Positions 17,236-26,608 of a stretch of 64,000 nucleotides of DNA are shown here, one piece after another. The translations under genes were made by a program, and so were the position numbers. Every line of letters starts with the position of its first letter. Position 1 is the first letter of the stretch. This DNA is from Psychrobacillus psychrodurans (GTDB taxonomy: Bacteria > Bacillota > Bacilli > Bacillales_A > Planococcaceae). Where the stretch lies: NCBI GenBank assembly GCA_900114885.1, contig FOUN01000003.1, positions 62,001 to 126,000 on the forward strand, in the 5' to 3' direction. The notes below the pieces were generated by a model. That model saw only the letters and a list, made by a program, of their open reading frames with translations, made no database searches and was not told the DNA's origin.

Positions 17236-17832
17236 ATGAACCAAGATGATTATCAAAAAAAAATCGACGAACATCGACAATCTATAGGACAAGATGACGA
17301 TACCAATGAAATGAGAAGAAGTAGAAGTTCAAATCAAAAACCAAAGAAAAAATCTAGAAATTTATTAATCCCAGTTGTTTTTTGCATTTTCATATTAATC
17401 CCAATTAGTATATTTATTTACGTACAATTTTTCTATGTAGCTGATCCAGATAAAGCAGAAGTAGTAAAAAATGATACGATACATGTAGAAACGCAAGCTA
17501 TTAATAATGGGACAGAAAAAGATGAAACTACCAAAGCTGAAGAAAAAGAAGAAGAAGTAGAAGTTCCAGTGGTAACTACTCCTAAAGAAACTCAGCAACC
17601 AGCTGAACAGACAGAGGAAGTTACTGAAGAGCCAAAGCAAGAAGAAGTAGTAGATAAAACAGAAACTACAGAAGCAGCTAGTTCCAAAACGCATATAGTT
17701 AAGGAAAATGAAACACTATATCGTATAGCCGTTAATTATTATAAAGATCCAGCAGCGGTCGAAAAAATAAAATCTGCTAATGGCCTTTCGTCAAATGAAA
17801 TTTCTGTTGGTCAAAAGTTAGTACTACCTTAA
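17236..17832 (+). CDS. ypbE: Membrane-anchored LysM protein YpbE
   Basis: A 198-residue protein with a charged cytoplasmic N-terminus (about 40 residues), one transmembrane helix (LLIPVVFCIFILIPISIFIYV), a long Glu/Thr-rich extracytoplasmic linker and a C-terminal LysM domain (about 153-198) that binds peptidoglycan. The layout suggests a wall-tethering role; the precise function is unknown. ATG 17236 has GGAG 10 bp upstream; TTG at 17227 overlaps that site. Confidence 0.85.
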   Translation: MNQDDYQKKIDEHRQSIGQDDDTNEMRRSRSSNQKPKKKSRNLLIPVVFCIFILIPISIFIYVQFFYVADPDKAEVVKNDTIHVETQAINNGTEKDETTKAEEKEEEVEVPVVTTPKETQQPAEQTEEVTEEPKQEEVVDKTETTEAASSKTHIVKENETLYRIAVNYYKDPAAVEKIKSANGLSSNEISVGQKLVLP

Positions 17833-17910
17833 ACATATACAAAGAAGGATATTTTTCATAAATGTTGAATATATAATATAGGGTATATCCTAGTTGGAAG
17901 AGGTGCTAAT

Positions 17911-18543
17911 ATGTTTGTAAAAAGTGTGATGATCCCAAAAGAAAAGTGTATTACAGTTCAAGTAGATACTTCAGTATCGTCGGCTCTTCGTGTTTTAGAG
18001 GAAAAAGAAATGGATGCTTTACCGATTTTAGATAACGGACAATATGTAGGTATGTTCAACAAATACCTTTTGTATAAAGCGCATTTCTATAGCAATCTTG
18101 AAAAACAAACTTTCATGGAGCAAACGAAAGTAACAGATATTATGACAAATGAGGATATATTTGTTGGTTACGAAGATGTTTTCGAAAATGCAATGATTAA
18201 GCTTCATGATTTTCCTGTCCTAGCTGTTGTGGAGGATGGAAAATTTCTTGGTTTAGTAACTCGTTATGATTCAGTAATACAATTTAAAAGTGCATTTGGT
18301 ATGAATAGTAAGGGAACGCGTATTACTTTTACTTCTGTAGAATCTGAAGGACGAATTCAAAAAATGACGGATGTACTGCATAAATATCACGCTTCGGTCA
18401 TTTCAATCGTAACATTTGATGAAACAGATAAACTATTCAGACGTATTGTATTAAAGATTGAAAACGATTCAAAAATTGATCGTATTCTAGCAGATTTAGA
18501 AAAAGCAGGGTTTCGTGTTTTACATATTGACAAAGAAGAGTAG
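17911..18543 (+). CDS. CBS-domain protein
   Basis: A 210-residue soluble protein with two CBS motifs (about residues 1-60 and 70-125: VDTSVSSALRVLEEKEMDALPIL and a degenerate second copy), followed by a C-terminal ACT-like stretch (about 135-205). CBS pairs usually bind adenine nucleotides, but no attached enzyme or channel is present. Upstream, AGGATAT (17847-17853) and ATATCCT (17885-17891) form an inverted repeat around a possible TATAAT box. Target process unknown. Confidence 0.75.
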   Translation: MFVKSVMIPKEKCITVQVDTSVSSALRVLEEKEMDALPILDNGQYVGMFNKYLLYKAHFYSNLEKQTFMEQTKVTDIMTNEDIFVGYEDVFENAMIKLHDFPVLAVVEDGKFLGLVTRYDSVIQFKSAFGMNSKGTRITFTSVESEGRIQKMTDVLHKYHASVISIVTFDETDKLFRRIVLKIENDSKIDRILADLEKAGFRVLHIDKEE

Positions 18544-18570
18544 AATTAGCTTATAGGAAACACGAGTGCA

Positions 18571-18597
18571 GGGCAGGGGAATTTCCCTGTCCTTTTC
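18571..18597 (+). terminator. Terminator after the CBS gene
   Basis: GGGCAGGG (18571-18578) pairs with CCCTGTCC (18585-18592) with one G-U pair, then TTTT. It lies inside the longest possible reading frame of the next gene, which helps reject that gene's upstream start. Confidence 0.8.
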
Positions 18598-18619
18598 CAT
18601 GTTATATGGGGGTATATAT

Positions 18620-19387
18620 TTGATAGGATGGATAATTGGTATAGGATTGTTTATATTTTTTATTATTTTTTTGTATATGTTATTTTTAGCTTTTCAAACA
18701 AATATTCATACCCATTCATTGTATATTGATGAATGGAAGAAGGAAGATCATTTTCATATTTTTTTCATATCCGACATCCATCGCAGAAGAATAAGTGATG
18801 AGCTTATTCAAAAACTCAGCGGAAAAGTGGATATCGTTATAATCGGAGGAGATTTGACGGAGAGGGGAGTCCCTTTAAAACGGACGAATGATAATATCAG
18901 ACAACTTGCCAAGTTAGGAAATACTTGTTACGTTTTCGGTAACAATGATCGGGAAGTTGGGGAACAAAATTTACGAGATATCCTTTATTCGCATGATGTC
19001 TGTATATTGGAGAACAATTCTATTAAATATGAAAAAAACAATTTTTCTGTTCGTGTAGTAGGGATTAATGATGGATTTGAGGGACCAGTTAAAATATATG
19101 AAGCGTTCAAAGACGTTATTGAATCTGATATTATCGTTTTTACAACTCATGCTCCAGCATACTTTAATAATGCCAAAAAGGTATGTAAGCCGCATCTTCT
19201 CTTAGCGGGTCATCTCCATGGTGGCCAAATACGTTTTGGCCCATTTGGGATTTATGAGAACGGTAGCTATCGTGAAAAAGAAAATAGTGCTGAGCTCATA
19301 AGTAATGGATTTGGAACAACTGCGGTACCATTGAGACTGGGAGCAAAATCTGAATGTCATTTAGTAACTATAAGTGGAAGAAATTAA
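18620..19387 (+). CDS. ypbG: Membrane-anchored metallophosphoesterase YpbG
   Basis: Calcineurin-like phosphoesterase anchored by one N-terminal transmembrane helix. Metal-site motifs are in order: SDIHR (D-x-H), GGDLTERG (GGD), GNNDRE (GNxD/E), TTHAP and GHLHGGQ. Substrate unknown. TTG at 18620 is preferred: GGGGG at 18608-18612 is 7 bp away and the product starts right at the hydrophobic helix. Earlier in-frame starts (18566, 18599) fall in the terminator of the preceding gene. Confidence 0.85.
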   Translation: MIGWIIGIGLFIFFIIFLYMLFLAFQTNIHTHSLYIDEWKKEDHFHIFFISDIHRRRISDELIQKLSGKVDIVIIGGDLTERGVPLKRTNDNIRQLAKLGNTCYVFGNNDREVGEQNLRDILYSHDVCILENNSIKYEKNNFSVRVVGINDGFEGPVKIYEAFKDVIESDIIVFTTHAPAYFNNAKKVCKPHLLLAGHLHGGQIRFGPFGIYENGSYREKENSAELISNGFGTTAVPLRLGAKSECHLVTISGRN

Positions 19388-19412
19388 GTGAACAAAGAAA
19401 GGAAGTTTTTTT

Positions 19413-20390
19413 GTGTTTCAACAGGTAGATGTATTAATAGTTGGAGGAGGACCTTGCGGGTTAGCAACAGCTATTTCTACACAAAATATCGGACTAAAAA
19501 CCATCATAATTGAAAAAGGAAATGTAGTGGAGGCTATTTATAATTATCCCATACATCAGACTTTCTTCAGTACAAGTGAGAAATTATCAATAGGTGAAGT
19601 TCCATTTATAGTAGAGGAGAGAAAGCCCAAAAGAAATCAGGCTTTAGTCTACTATCGAGAAGTAGCAAAACTTAAAAACCTTGATGTCCGTAAATATGAA
19701 CAGGTGCTAAAAGTAGAGAAACAAGAAAATAATTTTAAGGTATTTACTTCTAAAGGAACTTATGTGGCAACATATGTAGTAATCGCAACTGGTTATTATG
19801 ATCATCCGAACTATATGAATATTCCTGGTGAAGATTTAGGAAAGGTACAACATTACTTTAAAGAGGGACATCCGTATTTTGGTTTAGATGTACTGGTTAT
19901 CGGAGGGAAAAATTCAGCCATTGATGCAGCCTTAGAACTAAACAAAGCTGGAGCTAATGTAACGGTAGCATATAGAGGGAATGAATATTCACCAAGTATA
20001 AAACCATGGGTACTTCCAGAGTTTGATGGTCTCGTAAGAAATAACGAGGTACAAATGCATTTTAATACAGAAGTAATAGAAATAGGAGTATCTAATGTAA
20101 CATTAAAAAATAGTCAAACTGGGGAATTCCAACTGTCAAATGACTATGTATTTGCAATGACGGGCTATCACCCTGATCATACATTTTTAAAACAAATGGG
20201 TATTCAAATTGATGAAGCTACAGGAAGACCAACTTATGATGCGGATACAATGGAAACGAATGTAGAAGGGATTTTCATAGCTGGTGTAATTGCAGCTGGT
20301 AATAATGCAAATGAAATCTTTATAGAAAATGGACGATTCCATGGAGAGCAAATAGCAAAAGAAATTAAAAGAAAACAAGACAATATGTGA
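19413..20390 (+). CDS. ypdA: Bacillithiol disulfide reductase YpdA (Bdr)
   Basis: FAD-dependent pyridine nucleotide oxidoreductase, known in Firmicutes as the NADPH-dependent reductase of oxidised bacillithiol. Two dinucleotide-binding motifs are visible: VGGGPCGLA at the N-terminus (FAD) and VIGGKNSAIDAA near residue 170 (NADPH). Length 325 fits the family. The GTG start follows GAAAGGAAG. bshA, the first bacillithiol biosynthesis gene, is also in this window (55213), supporting the thiol assignment. Confidence 0.88.
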   Translation: MFQQVDVLIVGGGPCGLATAISTQNIGLKTIIIEKGNVVEAIYNYPIHQTFFSTSEKLSIGEVPFIVEERKPKRNQALVYYREVAKLKNLDVRKYEQVLKVEKQENNFKVFTSKGTYVATYVVIATGYYDHPNYMNIPGEDLGKVQHYFKEGHPYFGLDVLVIGGKNSAIDAALELNKAGANVTVAYRGNEYSPSIKPWVLPEFDGLVRNNEVQMHFNTEVIEIGVSNVTLKNSQTGEFQLSNDYVFAMTGYHPDHTFLKQMGIQIDEATGRPTYDADTMETNVEGIFIAGVIAAGNNANEIFIENGRFHGEQIAKEIKRKQDNM

Positions 20391-20484
20391 GTCATTTTCA
20401 TGACTACATGAGTCAAATATTTTAATGCTTGTTTCTGTGATAACATTTATACAAATTTCTTCACTTTATTATCTTGATTGAAAA

Positions 20485-20525
20485 AAGAGTAGTTGTCGTA
20501 TAGTCAGTACGACAACTACTCTTAA
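20485..20525. terminator. Bidirectional terminator between ypdA and ansA
   Basis: Perfect 14-bp stem GAGTAGTTGTCGTA (20487-20500) with TACGACAACTACTC (20508-20521), A-rich on one side and T-rich on the other. It separates two convergent genes and can serve both. Confidence 0.85.
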
Positions 20526-20550
20526 ATGTTTTACATTGCTTTTTAGTATC

Positions 20551-21516
20551 TCAAAAAATATACTCAATTGCTTTCTGTGGATCAGGATGGTTTAATGCTA
20601 TCAGCAATGCTAATCTAGCTTTTTGTCCATTTAAGCCTTGTGCAAAAATTACACCAGCATCTTTAAGGCCTTTTCCTCCTCCTCTATAACCATACACATC
20701 TTGTGCAATTCCATTAAAACATCTAGAAACCAATATAATTGGAATATTTTTGTTTAATGTCTCTTCAATGACAGGAACAAGGCTTGGAGGTACATTGCCT
20801 TGACCTAACCCCTCTAATACTATTCCATCGTATCCTAAATCTATCGATGCTTTTAGCAAGTCTGGCTCCATTCCCGCATATACTTTAAACAATGCAACTT
20901 TTTTCTCAATATGTTCAATCGGAAAAACGATACGATGATTGGGTGAATGATGAAAATGTACGATGGATTTAGAAATAAACCCAATAGGTCCATATTGTGG
21001 ACTCTGAAACGTACTCACATTGCTGGTATGTGTCTTAGTTACATTTTCTGCAGTGTGTATTTCATCGTTTAATACAACTAGTACACCTTTCATTTTTGCA
21101 TCATCGGAAGAAGCAACTTGGATAGCAGACATTAAATTATATAACCCATCTGCACCAATCTCATTGGAAGAACGCATAGCACCAGTAAGGACAATTGGTA
21201 TTTCCGTATCAACAGTGAGGTCCAAAAAGTATGCAGTCTCTTCTAATGTATCTGTTCCATGCGTAATGACAACACCATCTATATCGTCAGTTATAATATA
21301 TTGATCTATTAGCTGTTTCAGCTCTAACATTTCGTCGGGTGTAATATGAGGTGAAGGGAGATTAAATGCCTCTATTTCTACTATATTGGCTAATGATTTA
21401 AGTTTTCCTGCCTCGATTAAAAGTGGATTTTGATCTGCTGGAACAACAGCTCCTGTGTCTGCGTGCACCTGCATAGATATTGTGCCACCTGTATGGATTA
21501 ATAAAATAGTTTTCAA
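20551..21516 (-). CDS. ansA: Type I L-asparaginase
   Basis: Hydrolyses L-asparagine to aspartate and ammonia; a cytoplasmic enzyme of 321 residues. Both catalytic threonine regions are present: HTGGTISM near the N-terminus and VITHGTDTLEETAYFLDL near residue 90. No signal peptide is seen, which favours type I over the secreted type II enzyme. It is the only minus-strand gene between fer and ypjC, sits divergent from prsW, and replaces the gudB position found after ypdA in B. subtilis. Confidence 0.9.
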   Translation of the reverse strand: MKTILLIHTGGTISMQVHADTGAVVPADQNPLLIEAGKLKSLANIVEIEAFNLPSPHITPDEMLELKQLIDQYIITDDIDGVVITHGTDTLEETAYFLDLTVDTEIPIVLTGAMRSSNEIGADGLYNLMSAIQVASSDDAKMKGVLVVLNDEIHTAENVTKTHTSNVSTFQSPQYGPIGFISKSIVHFHHSPNHRIVFPIEHIEKKVALFKVYAGMEPDLLKASIDLGYDGIVLEGLGQGNVPPSLVPVIEETLNKNIPIILVSRCFNGIAQDVYGYRGGGKGLKDAGVIFAQGLNGQKARLALLIALNHPDPQKAIEYIF

Positions 21517-21584
21517 TGTAAGTACCTCCCATAATCTGTGTATTTAAGGTATAATAGTAATAATGAAATGGAAGGAGTAAGTTT

Positions 21585-22277
21585 ATGTTCATACTACTTT
21601 CCGTTGCAATAGCCCCAGCGTTGGCATTATTAAGTTTTTTTTACTTACGTAAAGAAATATCTGCAGAACCCTCCAGATTATTGTTACATACATTTATATA
21701 TGGCGCTATATTAACATTTCCAATAATGTTTATTCAACATGTTTTTCAAGAGGAACAGATTTTTTCTTCTTTATTTTTACATCAAGCTATTGTAACGAGT
21801 GCACTAGAAGAGTTCTTTAAATGGTTGGTTCTTATAGTAGCTATCTATGGGCATGTAGAGTTTGATGACCCCTACGATGGCATTTTATATGGTGCTAGCG
21901 TAGCACTAGGTTTTGCGACTGTTGAAAATATATTATATTTATTGAATTTTGGTATGGATGAAGCAATTTTACGTGCAATTCTTCCAGTTTCCAGTCATGC
22001 CCTATTTGGCGTTTTAATGGGGTATTATATCGGTAGAGCAAAATTCACGACCTTAACGAAATCTCGTTATGAAATATTTTACGCATTGATAGGACCACTA
22101 GCCTTGCACACTATTTATAATAGTATTCTGGGCATTACAGGCTTGGAGTTATTATTAATGGTACCATTTATGTTGTTTTTGTGGCTATTTAGTTTATCGA
22201 AAGTAAAGAAAGCCCATATCTTATCCCGTAGAAAAAGATATAAGAATCATGAATATTATGTAGAAGAAAAAGTCTAG
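21585..22277 (+). CDS. prsW: Site-1 membrane protease PrsW
   Basis: Polytopic membrane protease of 230 residues; in B. subtilis PrsW starts cleavage of the anti-sigma factor RsiW and so activates SigW. The glutamate motif EEFFKW (about residue 75), the GASVALGFATVENILY segment and the SHALFGVLMGY histidine are the catalytic-type motifs of the family. TATAAT near 21551 is a likely -10 box. Its stop codon lies inside its own terminator. In this window the neighbouring germination genes sleB-ypeB follow as in B. subtilis. Confidence 0.9.
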   Translation: MFILLSVAIAPALALLSFFYLRKEISAEPSRLLLHTFIYGAILTFPIMFIQHVFQEEQIFSSLFLHQAIVTSALEEFFKWLVLIVAIYGHVEFDDPYDGILYGASVALGFATVENILYLLNFGMDEAILRAILPVSSHALFGVLMGYYIGRAKFTTLTKSRYEIFYALIGPLALHTIYNSILGITGLELLLMVPFMLFLWLFSLSKVKKAHILSRRKRYKNHEYYVEEKV

Positions 22278-22297
22278 CTATATGCTAGACTTTTTTT
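22267..22297 (+). terminator. Terminator of prsW
   Basis: AGTCTAGC (22271-22278) pairs with GCTAGACT (22284-22291) and is followed by seven T. The prsW stop codon is within the stem. Confidence 0.85.
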
Positions 22298-22348
22298 GTA
22301 TATTTTGACACTTCATGCTCCATGCTAAATAAAAAGGAGAGATGTCGT

Positions 22349-23137
22349 TTGAAAAAAATAAAATACATCCTGATTAGTTTGCTATTTTGTACGTTTAGTT
22401 ATTCATTAATCAATGAGCAACCAACTACCCAGGCTTTCTCTGCTCAAATATTAGAACGGGGTGCTTACGGAGACGACGTTATCGAACTTCAAGCAAGGTT
22501 ACAGTATATTGGATTTTATAAGAGTGAGATAGATGGTAAATTTGGTTATAGTACTTACTGGGCACTGAGGAATTTCCAGGAAAAATATGGACTTCCAATC
22601 GACGGCCTACTGGGAGAAGACACTAAGAAAAAATTAGTAGGTGTTTCAGATTACAATAAAGAATTTGTCCACGAGCAGATAAACAAAGGGAATAGCTTTA
22701 CACATTATGGTGGGGTGGATTTAGATAAGCAAGTAAAAAACAAAAAAGCAGAAAGTACAAATATGCAGCTGCCTCCACAATATTCGGAAAAAGATTTGAA
22801 ACTGATTGCTAATGCTGTATATGGAGAAGCGCGTGGAGAACCTTATGAAGGACAAGTTGCAGTAGCAGCAGTAATTTTAAACCGAATCGAACATCCAGAT
22901 TTTCCGAATACGGTTTCAGAAGTAATTTTTCAGCCTTTAGCATTTACAGCAGTAGCGGATGGGCAAATTTGGCTTGAACCAAATGAACGTGCAAAGGAAG
23001 CTGTGTTAGATGCCCTAAATGGATGGGATCCAACTGAAAATGCTATTTATTATTTCAATCCAGACACTGCAACAAGTGAATGGATATGGAGCAGACCACA
23101 AATTAAAACAATAGGACAGCATATTTTCTGTGCATAA
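22349..23137 (+). CDS. sleB: Spore cortex-lytic enzyme SleB
   Basis: Lytic transglycosylase that degrades spore cortex at germination. Signal peptide at the N-terminus (KKIKYILISLLFCTFSYSL), a peptidoglycan-binding domain (about 35-90, GDDVIELQARLQYIGFY...RNFQEKYGLPIDGLLG), and the C-terminal hydrolase domain with GEARGE carrying the catalytic glutamate. Length about 262 residues. TTG 22349 is chosen because AAAGGAGAG precedes it and the signal peptide then starts MKK. ypeB follows 9 bp later, as in other spore formers. Confidence 0.93.
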   Translation: MKKIKYILISLLFCTFSYSLINEQPTTQAFSAQILERGAYGDDVIELQARLQYIGFYKSEIDGKFGYSTYWALRNFQEKYGLPIDGLLGEDTKKKLVGVSDYNKEFVHEQINKGNSFTHYGGVDLDKQVKNKKAESTNMQLPPQYSEKDLKLIANAVYGEARGEPYEGQVAVAAVILNRIEHPDFPNTVSEVIFQPLAFTAVADGQIWLEPNERAKEAVLDALNGWDPTENAIYYFNPDTATSEWIWSRPQIKTIGQHIFCA

Positions 23138-23146
23138 GGAGATAAA

Positions 23147-24430
23147 ATGAAAAAAATTATATGGGTAATCGTGTCTTCGGTCGCAGTAGTCTTTCTTATG
23201 TATCATTTCTCAGTTCAGTCTCAAAATAACAGGTTAGAAAATGCATTAGCAGTACAATACTCCAATCAATTGACCTCAGCATCGGAAAAATTGACTAAGC
23301 TAACTGAATCCGTCGATCAGACAATGCTATTTACGGATAAAGAAGCACTAGAACAGCCCTTAGATGATGTATGGCGGATTTCCTCTGATATAAGAACTTC
23401 TATAAGTTCATTGCCTATTAGTAGCGAAACTTCTACAGTATGGATGAATTATTTAAACAGATTAGGTAATGGTGCTGCACAGGTGAAAAATGGAGAAGTG
23501 CCAATTGAGGAATGGCAAAAGAATATGGTCAGTACTAGAGAAAACTTGCAAGCCCTTTCAGATCAGTGGGCATTTACGAACAAAGACGGTGGAAATAAAG
23601 ATTATATTGTAACAGCCTTTGTTCAAAACAAATTAGATAAAAATGGTGAGAAAAATTGGAAGTCACTAGGGAACTCTGTAAAGGCATATACAGAAAGCGA
23701 CTTCCCTATGACTGCTAGTGAAACGGATCAGCAAAAGAAAAAGGATTTACAGCATATTAAGGACTCCGAAATTACGGAAGATGAGGCTAAGGAACAGTTC
23801 GTCAAATTATTTCCAGAATTTAAGGATGCAAAAATTCATATAACAGAAAGTTCCCAGGATGCCCCTTATCCTTTTTATCATATCGAATTCCATGAAGGTA
23901 TTCGGATAGGATATGCAGATTTGACCAAAAAAGGTGGACACATTCTGTCATTTTTGCTGGAAAGACCTTTTGAAAAGACGACTATAACAGTACAGCAGAT
24001 GAAAGATAAGTCAGCTGAATATATGAAAACATTAGGGTTTACGGACACAGAGTTGGTAGAATATCGTGAAAACTCAGTGGCTTGGCATTTATCATTTGCA
24101 AGAAAAGACGAAAATAATGATGCTTTAATTTATGCAGATGGTATTCAATTGAAAATTGCTAAGGACAATGGAGAATTGCTCGGTTTAAATGCCATGGAAT
24201 ATATTCAGAAAGAAAAAATTGGTAAGCAAGAAATTGTACCGCTAGATAATGTGGGTCTCTTTTCAAGTAACTTTTACATTGAGGAAGAGAGATTAGCATA
24301 TGTAGAAAACAAACAACTAGAGCAACGTTTGGCCTACCAGGTATTAGCTAAAAATGATTCTATTGGCACGTACAAAATTTATATAGATACCGAAAACCAT
24401 GAAATTTTACATGCAGATAAGCTTCCATAG
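23147..24430 (+). CDS. ypeB: Germination protein YpeB
   Basis: Partner of SleB; each protein is needed to stabilise the other in the spore, and YpeB is thought to hold SleB in check. The 427-residue protein begins with a transmembrane/signal segment (MKKIIWVIVSSVAVVFLMY) and carries PepSY-like repeats in its C-terminal half (EDEAKEQFVKLFPEFKDAKI...). It is 9 bp downstream of sleB, clearly one operon. Confidence 0.93.
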   Translation: MKKIIWVIVSSVAVVFLMYHFSVQSQNNRLENALAVQYSNQLTSASEKLTKLTESVDQTMLFTDKEALEQPLDDVWRISSDIRTSISSLPISSETSTVWMNYLNRLGNGAAQVKNGEVPIEEWQKNMVSTRENLQALSDQWAFTNKDGGNKDYIVTAFVQNKLDKNGEKNWKSLGNSVKAYTESDFPMTASETDQQKKKDLQHIKDSEITEDEAKEQFVKLFPEFKDAKIHITESSQDAPYPFYHIEFHEGIRIGYADLTKKGGHILSFLLERPFEKTTITVQQMKDKSAEYMKTLGFTDTELVEYRENSVAWHLSFARKDENNDALIYADGIQLKIAKDNGELLGLNAMEYIQKEKIGKQEIVPLDNVGLFSSNFYIEEERLAYVENKQLEQRLAYQVLAKNDSIGTYKIYIDTENHEILHADKLP

Positions 24431-24460
24431 AACTTTTTTCTATAGAAATATACTCATTTC

Positions 24461-24491
24461 AGTGTCATAATAGAAAGTATATTATGACACT
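24461..24491. promoter_or_regulatory. Perfect 12-bp inverted repeat upstream of ypfA
   Basis: AGTGTCATAATA (24461-24472) pairs exactly with TATTATGACACT (24480-24491) around GAAAGTA. No T-run follows, so it is not a good terminator for ypeB; it sits 14 bp before the ypfA start. It may be an operator or an RNA hairpin near the ribosome binding site. Confidence 0.6.
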
Positions 24492-24505
24492 AAAGAGGGT
24501 TGCTT

Positions 24506-25153
24506 ATGAAAATCAAAGTTGGTACACAATTAACGTTAGAGCCAACCTTTACTGATAAAACAGAAAAGTATCGATGTAAAGTGGTTGATCTAGACGAACA
24601 ATTTATTTATATCGATTACCCGACGGATACAATATCCAATAGGACAGTTTTTTTAATGGACGGCATGCAGCTAAGAGCAACTTTTGTAGAAGATTCAAAG
24701 GCAGTTTATGCATTTCAAACAGAGGTATTAGGAAAAAAATCAAAACAAATACCAATGGTTAGACTTGCGCTTCCAGCAGATTCCGAATTTTTGCGAATTC
24801 AGCGTAGAGATTTTGTTCGTGTAAGTACTTCTATCGATATTTCTGTACAATTTGAAGAGGAAAGATACCAATTCGTTACAGATGATATCAGCGCCGGTGG
24901 ATCCGCTGTTATCTTGAACAAACCAGTCAACTTTAAAGCTGGAGACGAAGTAACATTACTAATTCCTCTATTGTTTAACAATGGAGATCTTAAATATGTC
25001 ACAACTCTAGCCCAAGTAATTAGGATTTGGGAAAAAGAATCACTTACTATTGCTTCTTTAAACTTTACAGATACGGATGACCTAGATAAACAACAAATAG
25101 TAAGATTTTGTTTTGAGCGTCAACTATCGATTCGAAAGAAAACGATGAATTAA
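24506..25153 (+). CDS. ypfA: PilZ-domain c-di-GMP receptor YpfA (MotI)
   Basis: Cyclic-di-GMP-binding flagellar brake protein of about 215 residues. The N-terminal YcgR-like beta domain (about 1-95) is followed by a PilZ domain with both ligand motifs: RRDFVR (RxxxR) and DDISAGGSA (DxSxxG). In B. subtilis the homologue binds MotA and slows the flagellar motor. ATG 24506 follows AGAGGG at 6 bp. cheR elsewhere in the window fits a motile organism. Confidence 0.88.
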   Translation: MKIKVGTQLTLEPTFTDKTEKYRCKVVDLDEQFIYIDYPTDTISNRTVFLMDGMQLRATFVEDSKAVYAFQTEVLGKKSKQIPMVRLALPADSEFLRIQRRDFVRVSTSIDISVQFEEERYQFVTDDISAGGSAVILNKPVNFKAGDEVTLLIPLLFNNGDLKYVTTLAQVIRIWEKESLTIASLNFTDTDDLDKQQIVRFCFERQLSIRKKTMN

Positions 25154-25165
25154 ATGAAAAGAAGT

Positions 25166-25215
25166 GAGGCTGTTCAAAAGTATAACTTTTGGGTAGCCTC
25201 TTAAAATTTTTGATA
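25166..25215 (+). terminator. Terminator after ypfA
   Basis: GAGGCTGTTCAAAAG (25166-25180) pairs with CTTTTGGGTAGCCTC (25186-25200) with small mismatches, followed by TTAAAATTTTT. Confidence 0.75.
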
Positions 25216-25344
25216 GAAATTTCAGTCAAGTTTAAAAAAGGCTTTTTGAGAAATCTAACACAAATTATCAATTGGACACTTGCTTTTTTCTCATTAATAC
25301 AGTTCTATGATAAAATGTAAAGGAATAGAGTGGAGGCAAATAGA

Positions 25345-26019
25345 TTGAAGAAACAAATACAAATAGCCATTGATGGCCCTGCAGCAGCAGGTAAAAGTAC
25401 GATTGCAAAAAAGACTGCAGAATTACTAGGGTATACATATGTAGACACAGGTGCAATGTACCGTGCAATCACGTATAAAGCACTACAAGAAAACATAGAT
25501 TTGCAAGACGAAGATAAATTAACATACTTATTAAAGGATACTTTTATTGAGTTAAAACCTTCTCCAACCGGTCAATTGGTGTTTCTTGATAATAAGGCTG
25601 TCACTGAGGAAATTCGTTCGAAAGAAGTTACAGCATCTGTATCAGCGGTTGCTGCACATGCAACATTACGAGAAGAAATGGTTAAAAGACAGATGGAAAT
25701 GGGTAAAAATGGGAGCATTGTAATGGATGGTAGAGATATTGGTACCCATGTATTAAAGGATGCTGAGCTAAAGATTTTTATGAGTGCTAGTGTAGAAGAA
25801 AGAGCAAATAGAAGATATCTAGAAAACCAAAATAGAGGAATTGAAACCAACTTAGAAGAACTTAAACAAGAGATTGCGCTTAGAGATAAGTTAGATAGTG
25901 AACGACAAGCATCACCTTTAATACAGGCAGATGATGCAATTTATATAGACACGACGTACTTAACGGTTGAAGAAGTATCTGAAAAAATTATGCAACTTGC
26001 AAAAGAAAGGATGTCCTAA
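25345..26019 (+). CDS. cmk: Cytidylate kinase
   Basis: Phosphorylates CMP and dCMP to the diphosphates using ATP. The 224-residue protein has the P-loop GPAAAGKST, the CMP-binding [10 protein letters not shown] segment and [12 protein letters not shown] at 25345 is chosen: GTGGAGG (25330-25336) is 8 bp upstream and the start matches homologues ([19 protein letters not shown]). plsC follows 1 bp after the stop, so the two form one unit. Confidence 0.95.
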   Translation: MKKQIQIAIDGPAAAGKSTIAKKTAELLGYTYVDTGAMYRAITYKALQENIDLQDEDKLTYLLKDTFIELKPSPTGQLVFLDNKAVTEEIRSKEVTASVSAVAAHATLREEMVKRQMEMGKNGSIVMDGRDIGTHVLKDAELKIFMSASVEERANRRYLENQNRGIETNLEELKQEIALRDKLDSERQASPLIQADDAIYIDTTYLTVEEVSEKIMQLAKERMS

Positions 26020-26020
26020 T

Positions 26021-26608
26021 TTGAATATATATTCCTTTGCAAAGACGGTTGTTTTTTCGGCATTAAAACCAATATATAGATTTGAAGTTATTGGAACCGA
26101 AAATTTCCCAAAAGATGGTGGTATTTTATTATGCTCCAATCATATTAATGCATTAGATCCACCAGTAGTAGGGATACTTGCTCCTAGGCCAGTCCATTTT
26201 ATGGCGAAAGCAGAATTATTTAATGTCCCACTATTAAAGGGGATTTTACCTGGTGTAAATGCTTTCCCAGTTAAGAGAGGGCTAAGTGACCGCGATGCCC
26301 TCAGAACAGCTATAAAGCTTTTAAAAGAAGGGGAAGTAGTAGGATTATTCCCTGAAGGGACAAGAAGTAAAGATGGCAAGTTAGGGAAGGGATTTAGTGG
26401 AGCGGGGTTCTTCGCATTACGCGGAGAAGCAAATGTTGTTCCTTGCGCTATAATTGGTCCTTATAAACCTTTTAAAAAGTTAAAAGTTGTATACGGCGAA
26501 CCAATTGATATTAAACCTTATCGTGAAAGAAAGGCTTCTGCAGATGAAGTTACAGAAGTAATAATGGAGAATATTGCTCAATTATTAAAAGAGCACCAAA
26601 CAAAATAA
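26021..26608 (+). CDS. plsC: 1-acyl-sn-glycerol-3-phosphate acyltransferase
   Basis: Acylates lysophosphatidic acid to phosphatidic acid at the membrane. Acyltransferase motifs: NHINALDPP (HX4D) and FPEGTRSKDG, with the substrate-binding motif between them (GVNAFPVKRG). Length 195 residues. TTG at 26021 follows AAAGG and begins right after the cmk stop codon; the longer frame upstream reads through cmk. Confidence 0.92.
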   Translation: MNIYSFAKTVVFSALKPIYRFEVIGTENFPKDGGILLCSNHINALDPPVVGILAPRPVHFMAKAELFNVPLLKGILPGVNAFPVKRGLSDRDALRTAIKLLKEGEVVGLFPEGTRSKDGKLGKGFSGAGFFALRGEANVVPCAIIGPYKPFKKLKVVYGEPIDIKPYRERKASADEVTEVIMENIAQLLKEHQTK

